DNA of 38,186 bases. Origin: PVC group bacterium. Lineage in GTDB: Bacteria; Verrucomicrobiota; Kiritimatiellia; SLAD01. This document shows, in pieces, positions 33,871 to 38,186 of the stretch. The position numbers were made by a program, and so were the translations under genes. The number at the start of each line of letters is the position of its first letter. Position 1 is the stretch's first letter. Under the pieces are notes generated by a model, which ran no database searches, had not been told where the DNA came from, and saw only the letters and a list, made by a program, of their open reading frames with translations. The DNA lies in contig PWVE01000092.1 of NCBI GenBank assembly GCA_003562335.1, positions 1 to 38,186 on the forward strand, in the 5' to 3' direction.

Positions 33871-34119
33871 ATGAATAATTCATTGGTGTTTGTACGTCCA
33901 GTGAGTCGTCGGGGGCAAGTGGTGCTGCCCAAGGATATTCGCTCGCATCTTGGAGTAAAAAACGAGGTTGTTTTTGAGGTCCACGGTGATCGTGTGGAGA
34001 TTCGTCCATCGGCTGCTGGCTTTTTAGATGAATTTCTCAGTCTGCCTCGTCAGTCGGCCGGACCTGACCCGAAGCAATTGAAGCATCTCATGGAAGACCG
34101 ACATGCTGAGCTACATTGA
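33871..34119 (+). CDS. vapB: AbrB-type antitoxin (VapB)
   Basis: 82 aa behind TAGGAG. A SpoVT/AbrB swapped-hairpin DNA-binding domain covers the first 50 residues (VRPVSRRGQVVLPKDIRSHL GVKNEVVFEV pattern). The C-terminal tail (FLSLPRQSAGPDPKQLKHLM) would wrap the toxin. It overlaps vapC by 17 bases. It binds its own promoter and neutralises the PIN nuclease; known of the family, not shown here. Confidence 0.88.
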   Translation: MNNSLVFVRPVSRRGQVVLPKDIRSHLGVKNEVVFEVHGDRVEIRPSAAGFLDEFLSLPRQSAGPDPKQLKHLMEDRHAELH

Positions 34120-34507
34120 TTCGAACATTTTCCTGTATGCGGTTCTCTATGACGATGAGCGTGCGGCACGATGTCGCAACGTGCTTTCTGAGATTGTGGA
34201 TGGCAAACTGGACGCTGTAACTAGCGTGTTGACGTGGGATGAATTCACGCATGTGGTGGAGAAGGTGTTGGATCGGCCTTCCGGTTTAATTCAAGGGGAG
34301 CGTTTTCTTCATTTCCCCCGCCTATTATTCCAGCCCTGCACAACCGACGTGCTGATCCGCGCTCAACAGGTACGCGCCTCCACATCTCTGGGCGCCCGTG
34401 ACAGTGTTCATGCCGCCAGTGCGCTGATTGCCAGGGCGGGAACGCTGGTTTCTGAGGATCGCGATTTTGACGAGATCCCGGATTTGAATCGTCGATCCGC
34501 AGGATGA
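34103..34507 (+). CDS. vapC: PIN-domain ribonuclease toxin (VapC)
   Basis: 134 aa, starting inside vapB. The PIN acidic residues are visible: Asp in YIDSNIFLYA, Glu in WDEFTHVVEK, Asp in GARDSVHAASAL and Asp in SEDRDFDEIP. All four are intact, so the toxin is likely active. VapC toxins cut tRNA or rRNA in stressed cells. Probably autoregulated with vapB. Confidence 0.9.
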   Translation: MLSYIDSNIFLYAVLYDDERAARCRNVLSEIVDGKLDAVTSVLTWDEFTHVVEKVLDRPSGLIQGERFLHFPRLLFQPCTTDVLIRAQQVRASTSLGARDSVHAASALIARAGTLVSEDRDFDEIPDLNRRSAG

Positions 34508-34592
34508 ATTGGGTGCCGGGATGAAGAGGTCAAACGGTCCAAATCAAAAAACCCACGTCACGGTGGCAATCACATTGCGTCCCGGTTCGTTG

Positions 34593-34608
34593 CCGAGCTA
34601 GGGCTCGG
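34593..34608. repeat. Short hairpin upstream of hsdM
   Basis: CCGAGC-TAGG-GCTCGG, a perfect 6-base stem, in the 244-base gap between vapC and hsdM. No T-run. Resembles a fragment of a dispersed hairpin repeat. No gene is seen in the rest of the gap. Confidence 0.35.
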
Positions 34609-34751
34609 TGCTCCCGGCTTGATGGAACCATGCACTGGGCGGAGATCCCGATGCATTGGCACGGATGAATCTATCGACATTCAATGGCAATCTCTTTACT
34701 GTTCATGGAAAGAGAGGGCTTATCATCCATTACAAAAGGGCTAGAGGGCGG

Positions 34752-36311
34752 ATGGCGAAAAAGAACGAAAAGGGGAAATCTCTGGAATCCTGGATTTGGG
34801 ATGCGGCGTGCTCAATCCGCGGCGCGAAAGATGCGCCAAAGTACAAGGATTTTATCCTGCCGCTGATCTTTACCAAGCGGCTCTGCGATGTTTTCGATGA
34901 CGAGATCAACCGGATCGCGGCCGAAGTCGGTTCACGCAAGAAGGCCTTCCAACTCGTCAAAGCCGATCACAAACTGGTGCGCTTCTACTTGCCCCTGCTG
35001 CCGGAAGACCCGGAAGAACCCGTCTGGTCCACCATCCGCAAACTCGCCGACCAGATCGGGGAAGGCGTTACCACCCGCATGCGCGCGATTGCCAAGCAAA
35101 ACCCCAGCCTGCAGGGGATCATTGATCGAGTCGACTTCAACGCCACCACCCATGGCCAGCGGGATATAGATGACGACCGACTCTCCAACCTGATCGAGGC
35201 CATCAGTACCAAACGCCTCGGCCTCGAAGACGTCGAAGCCGATATCATCGGCAAAAGCTACGAATACCTCATCCGCAAGTTTGCCGAGGGCGGCGGACAA
35301 AGCGCTGGCGAGTTTTACACCCCGCCGGAAGTCGGCACCATTATGTCGAAAGTGCTCCAGCCGGAGCCCGGCATGGAGGTCTATGACCCGGCCTGCGGGT
35401 CCGGCGGTCTGCTCATTAAGTGCGAGATCGCCATGGAAGAGTCAGCCAAAGGCAGAAAACGCACCGTCGCCCCGCTCAAACTCTATGGCCAGGAATACAT
35501 CGCCGACACGTGGGCCATGGCCAACATGAATATGATTATCCATGACATGGAAGGCGAAATCGAGATTGGTGATACCTTTAAAAACCCCAAATTCCGCAGC
35601 AAACAAGGCAAGCTCCGCACGTTCGACCGTGTCGTCGCCAATCCAATGTGGAATCAGGACTGGTTCACCGAAGCCGACTATGACAATGACGAACTCGACC
35701 GCTTTCCCGCCGGGGCCGGTTTCCCCGGCAAATCCTCCGCCGACTGGGGCTGGGTCCAGCACATGCACGCCAGTTTAGGTGCAAAAGGCCGTGCCGCCGT
35801 GGTGCTGGACACCGGCGCCGCCTCGCGCGGATCGGGCAATGCCGGCACCAACAAGGAAAAAACCGTCCGCCAATGGTTCGTTGATCATGACTTGATCGAA
35901 AGCGTCCTCTACCTGCCCGAAAACCTCTTCTACAACACCACAGCCCCAGGCATCGTGTTGTTTCTGAACAAGGCAAAAGCAAAAGCGCGCAAGGGCAAGG
36001 TGTTGTTGGTCAACGCCAGCCAGATTTTTGAAAAAGGCGACCCCAAAAACTTCATCCCGGACGCTGGCATCCAGCGCATCGCCGATGTCCTGATTGGTTG
36101 GAAGGAAGAGGACAAGCTCAGTCGTATGGTGGACCATGCCGAGTTGCAAAAAAACGACTACAACATCTCGCCTAGCCGCTACATCCACACCAGCGACGCC
36201 GAAACCTACCGCCCCATCGCCGAGATTGTCGAGGAATTGAAGGTGATTGAGGCGGAAGCGAAGGCAACGGATAAGGCGCTGCGAAAGATTCTGAAACAAT
36301 TGGGGGTTTAA
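34752..36311 (+). CDS. hsdM: Type I restriction-modification methylase subunit
   Basis: 519 aa from the ATG at 34752 (MAKKNEKGKSLESWIWDAAC), which has AGAGGG upstream; the track start is 32 codons earlier. N-terminal HsdM helical domain (DFILPLIFTKRLCDVFDDEI). The N6-adenine methyltransferase domain has EFYTPPEVGTIMSKVL, the SAM motif VYDPACGSGGLL, and motif IV as NPMW (usually NPPF/Y). FPGKSSADWGWVQHM and RQWFVDHDLIESVLYLPENL follow. It acts with HsdS to methylate one adenine in each strand of a bipartite site. hsdS lies 1.65 kb downstream, separated by the toxin-antitoxin-chaperone cassette. hsdR is not in the window. Confidence 0.95.
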   Translation: MAKKNEKGKSLESWIWDAACSIRGAKDAPKYKDFILPLIFTKRLCDVFDDEINRIAAEVGSRKKAFQLVKADHKLVRFYLPLLPEDPEEPVWSTIRKLADQIGEGVTTRMRAIAKQNPSLQGIIDRVDFNATTHGQRDIDDDRLSNLIEAISTKRLGLEDVEADIIGKSYEYLIRKFAEGGGQSAGEFYTPPEVGTIMSKVLQPEPGMEVYDPACGSGGLLIKCEIAMEESAKGRKRTVAPLKLYGQEYIADTWAMANMNMIIHDMEGEIEIGDTFKNPKFRSKQGKLRTFDRVVANPMWNQDWFTEADYDNDELDRFPAGAGFPGKSSADWGWVQHMHASLGAKGRAAVVLDTGAASRGSGNAGTNKEKTVRQWFVDHDLIESVLYLPENLFYNTTAPGIVLFLNKAKAKARKGKVLLVNASQIFEKGDPKNFIPDAGIQRIADVLIGWKEEDKLSRMVDHAELQKNDYNISPSRYIHTSDAETYRPIAEIVEELKVIEAEAKATDKALRKILKQLGV

Positions 36312-36354
36312 CCGCAGGTGACACAGAAAACCACAGATTCAGAGACCTCACGAC

Positions 36355-36380
36355 CGGAGCGCGGACTTTCTGGTCCGCAG
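36355..36380. repeat. Flanking hairpin repeat, left copy
   Basis: A 26-base element whose core GCGGAC-TTTCTG-GTCCGC is a perfect 6-base-stem hairpin, preceded by CGGAGC. A second copy with 21 of 26 bases identical lies in the same orientation at 37859-37884. The two enclose the higB-higA-chaperone genes. Confidence 0.6.
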
Positions 36381-36409
36381 CGGCTCAGGGTTAACGGTTT
36401 CACATATAT

Positions 36410-36856
36410 ATGAAATATTCTGTTGACATCGCCCTGACTACGATACATATTGGTCGGCATCACCGGGTGGTCACGCTTGGATTGAATGGCCAGGACCCGG
36501 CGGAAGAATATCTGAATGAACTTGAAGAAAAGGATGCCAGGGCATTTGGCAAAATACAGGCTCGGCTCAAATTCGTTGCTGATCTGGATCGCTATGAAAA
36601 CAAAGTAGCATTCAGGTCACTGGGGGAAGGTTTGTTTGAGGCCAAGATAAAAACACCTTTTGCTGTCCGCGTTTACGTGTTTTATGACCGTAAGACACTC
36701 GGTGAGGAATCGATGATCATAGCGGCACACGGAGGGGGAAAATCCTCACAACAGAAAGATATTAGGACGGCGAGAAAGCGGCAAGAACAGTATACGACGG
36801 CACTGAAAGAACAAGACACCACGCTCACTTTAATTAAGGCTAAAAATGAAGATTAA
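36410..36856 (+). CDS. higB: HigB/RelE-type toxin
   Basis: 148 aa. From about residue 27 it follows the phage Gp49-like/HigB pattern: GQDPAEEYLNELEEKDARAF, GKIQARLKFVADL, FRSLGEGLFEAKIKTPFAVR VYVFYDRK and the late IIAAHGGGKSSQQKDIRTAR, where the usual motif is hGFxKKxxKTPxxEI. These are ribosome-dependent mRNA nucleases. The start is uncertain: no ribosome site precedes the ATG, a consensus TTGACA lies inside the frame at 36423, and an in-frame GTG at 36467 would give the usual N-terminus. It overlaps the antitoxin gene by 11 bases; toxin-first order is typical of hig systems. Confidence 0.82.
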   Translation: MKYSVDIALTTIHIGRHHRVVTLGLNGQDPAEEYLNELEEKDARAFGKIQARLKFVADLDRYENKVAFRSLGEGLFEAKIKTPFAVRVYVFYDRKTLGEESMIIAAHGGGKSSQQKDIRTARKRQEQYTTALKEQDTTLTLIKAKNED

Positions 36857-37289
36857 TAGAATTAAAGCTAATAACCCGCTGTCGCAAAAGGTCGCAAAGG
36901 CGCTTCAATCTGTTGAGGCAGAAGTTGAATACCGCAAACTGATGGTTGTCGAAGAGCTGCTTCAATTCATGAAGCGGAAAGGCGTAAACAAATCTGAGTT
37001 GGCTGCACGCATGGGCATTCAGCCCTCCCGGGTCACGGCGATGCTCGCCGGAGACAGCAACTTAACCATTGAGACATTGGTGCGGGCTGGGCGTGCCGTG
37101 GGTGCCAGCTTGCAGCAAACCTATGTGCCTGCTGGACAGATTGGCCACTGGGTTCATTACAACAAGATTCGTTCAAAGGGTCGCACCGCTCTCGTCGTGG
37201 ATTTCCAGCCCAAAAAGATTCAGCTTGCCCAAAACCCACAACCGATTTCAAAACAAAGAGCCCAATACGATGCCGAAGACGCCGCTTAA
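36846..37289 (+). CDS. higA: HigA-type HTH antitoxin with C-terminal extension
   Basis: 147 aa with AAGG upstream, starting inside higB. Residues about 33-90 are an Xre-type helix-turn-helix (VNKSELAARMGIQPSRVTAM LAGDSNLTIETLVRAGRAVG pattern). A tail of about 50 residues follows (TYVPAGQIGHWVHYNKIRSK ...), longer than in a minimal HigA and with aromatic residues. In TAC systems such a tail is the chaperone-addiction segment that makes the antitoxin depend on a SecB-like chaperone. That role here is inferred from the next gene. It overlaps that gene by 20 bases. Confidence 0.85.
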   Translation: MKINRIKANNPLSQKVAKALQSVEAEVEYRKLMVVEELLQFMKRKGVNKSELAARMGIQPSRVTAMLAGDSNLTIETLVRAGRAVGASLQQTYVPAGQIGHWVHYNKIRSKGRTALVVDFQPKKIQLAQNPQPISKQRAQYDAEDAA

Positions 37290-37698
37290 AGTTTCCCCAC
37301 TGGATGTGTTGACCCAGGAGTTCCTCGCGATCTCCATCGAAGCCACGCCCGGCGAAGAATTCGGAGCGGGCCGGATCGAAGTGGAGCGCAAGTTGGTGGG
37401 GGATAATGCCGAGACCGATGAATGGACGCTTTATCTGACGGTTGAAATTAGCGGTTCTGATGGGAGGGCATCTCCTCCCTATACAGGCCATGTTACTGCT
37501 AGAGGCGTCTACACGGTACATCCGGACTACCCTCAGGATCCCGAACGTCTCATTCGCATCACGGCCGCCTCTATGCTTTATGGGGCAGTGCGCGAACTCG
37601 TCAGCAGCTTCACCGCTCGCGGCCCGAACGGCATGATCACATTGCCTTCGCTTTCCTTCTACGAAAAACCACCCAAACCAAAGAAAAAGGCAGGTTGA
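37270..37698 (+). CDS. SecB-like chaperone of a toxin-antitoxin module
   Basis: 142 aa from the ATG at 37270 (MPKTPLKVSPLDVLTQEFLA), inside higA; the track ORF start is in the HTH gene. The C-terminal half fits SecB: GVYTVHPDYPQDPERLIRIT, then ASMLYGAVRELVSSFTARGP and ITLPSLSF, corresponding to the [20 protein letters not shown] ... LAPVNF block of E. coli SecB. The N-terminal half also has the SecB order of strands. Canonical SecB is an export chaperone. Solitary SecB-like proteins next to higBA act as antitoxin chaperones in TAC systems (Rv1955-Rv1957 of M. tuberculosis). Its overlap with higA favours the TAC role. Recognition by eye only. Confidence 0.75.
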   Translation: MPKTPLKVSPLDVLTQEFLAISIEATPGEEFGAGRIEVERKLVGDNAETDEWTLYLTVEISGSDGRASPPYTGHVTARGVYTVHPDYPQDPERLIRITAASMLYGAVRELVSSFTARGPNGMITLPSLSFYEKPPKPKKKAG

Positions 37699-37771
37699 AG
37701 CAGTGTCGGCCTCGTGAAATACGCAAACGATGCGGGAAAGAAACTGGATATGAGTGCCCCCCCTAACGGCG

Positions 37772-37821
37772 GGCGGACATCGGGACCGCCGGAGCCTCGG
37801 CGAAGGAGGTTCCTGTCCGCC
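37772..37821. repeat. Inverted repeat upstream of hsdS
   Basis: GGCGGACA and TGTCCGCC, perfect 8-base arms extended imperfectly, enclose about 34 bases. Part of the 260-base noncoding stretch between the chaperone gene and hsdS. The track ORFs across this stretch translate repeats and are not supported. Confidence 0.45.
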
Positions 37822-37858
37822 GACAAGGCCGGGTGGGTTGGAAAAAGCGCCATCGTAA

Positions 37859-37884
37859 CGGAGTGTGGACTTTCCAGTCCGCGG
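37859..37884. repeat. Flanking hairpin repeat, right copy
   Basis: CGGAGTGTGGACTTTCCAG followed by TCCGCGG; 21 of 26 bases match the left copy at 36355-36380 in direct orientation. Confidence 0.55.
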
Positions 37885-37958
37885 TCATCAAAGAATGGTG
37901 GGTTATCCCGCAACTGCGGGACGCCCTTCTGCATGGCGGTGCTGGAGGAGGGCAGGGC

Positions 37959-38186
37959 ATGAGTGCGCTCCTTGAAAATCTTCCTGAAGACTGGAAACAA
38001 ACATCGCTGGGTGAGATCAATTTGCACAAATCGCCGACATTGAACCCCAAACAGTTCCCAGAGGAGACCTTCGAATATTACAGTATTCCCGACTATCAGC
38101 GCGATCAACGCCCTAGCCTTACGAAAGGCGGAGCGATTGAAAGCTCCAAGTTGCTTCTTCAACCCAAGACCGTGCTTTTCGGTAAA
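37959..38186 (+). CDS. hsdS: Type I restriction specificity subunit (partial)
   Basis: The first 76 codons of a gene cut by the window edge; not in the ORF track because no stop is reached. GGAGGAGG lies upstream of the ATG. It begins MSALLENLPEDWKQTSLGEI and continues YYSIPDYQRDQ and GAIESSKLLLQPKTVLFGK. This is the usual opening of an HsdS target-recognition domain (LPxxWxxxxLGEI ... SIPxxx ... xExxxxxI.S.K..L....vLfsK). It determines the DNA site recognised by HsdM and HsdR. Confidence 0.9.
   Translation, partial: MSALLENLPEDWKQTSLGEINLHKSPTLNPKQFPEETFEYYSIPDYQRDQRPSLTKGGAIESSKLLLQPKTVLFGK

Noticed and set aside
33734-34009. 91-aa minus-strand ORF ending SLETYLRDLPPEVLRAKGVP...
   Set aside because: The tail looks protein-like, but the ORF is antisense to vapB and the DUF418 fragment and has no ribosome site or family match.
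37714-37962. 82-aa plus-strand ORF and opposing 167-aa ORF before hsdS
   Set aside because: Both read through inverted repeats and low-complexity GC-rich sequence. The hsdS start with GGAGGAGG explains the end of the stretch better.
1-38186. CRISPR array, rRNA operon, riboswitch or phage integration site
   Set aside because: No regularly spaced direct repeats of CRISPR type, no rRNA sequence, no riboswitch core recognised, and no integrase or duplicated tRNA end beside either tRNA.

Overview
The window (38.2 kb, GC-rich, almost fully coding) looks like a chromosomal segment of a bacterium of the PVC superphylum, perhaps a Kiritimatiellota or Verrucomicrobiota relative. The hints are a Mrp ATPase fused to DUF971, a Ser/Thr kinase with an N-terminal zinc ribbon, a secreted-protein tail ending in FYRLR, and GC-rich hairpin repeats between genes. 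The assignment is inference; no marker gene here settles it.

Positions 1-9.0 kb are housekeeping genes. dnaE and a catalytically degenerate agmatine-deiminase-like exported protein run leftward. A TviB/WbpO-type nucleotide-sugar dehydrogenase, sucC, sucD and panB run rightward, followed by tRNA-Leu(GAG). From 9.3 to 14.7 kb come a degenerate histidine-kinase-like protein coupled to a small membrane protein, metF, an HU-family protein with a strong terminator, a YuiD/DUF212 membrane protein, sodA with its own terminator, and an unusual fusion of a nucleotidyltransferase to a compact GHMP kinase. From 14.7 to 20.4 kb lie a Y-family DNA polymerase, a GNAT acetyltransferase, a tspO relic, a secreted protein of 19-residue repeats behind tRNA-Thr(CGT), an HtrA protease, tlyA and nadK. 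From 20.4 to 30.7 kb are mrp-DUF971, gltX, a membrane-anchored protein, a GH99-like secreted protein, a REP-like element, purH, proC, yggS, a DUF1805 protein and a GT2 glycosyltransferase preceded by a 31-codon elbB relic.

The right end (30.7-38.2 kb) is accessory in character. A transmembrane Ser/Thr kinase is followed by about 700 bp of gene fragments, then a vapBC toxin-antitoxin pair, then a type I restriction-modification locus (hsdM ... hsdS, the latter cut by the window edge). Between hsdM and hsdS sit three overlapping genes: a HigB-type toxin, a HigA-type HTH antitoxin and a SecB-like chaperone. This is the order of the toxin-antitoxin-chaperone (TAC) systems known from Mycobacterium tuberculosis, here nested inside a restriction-modification operon and flanked by two copies of a hairpin repeat. 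This is the most interesting part of the window.

A second theme is gene decay. tspO and elbB each survive as a few codons of their start joined to a few codons of their end. A DUF418 protein seems to survive only as its N-terminus. Five candidate sigma70-type promoters found by eye (upstream of the dehydrogenase, both tRNAs, HU and sodA) can all be drawn with 16-base spacers.
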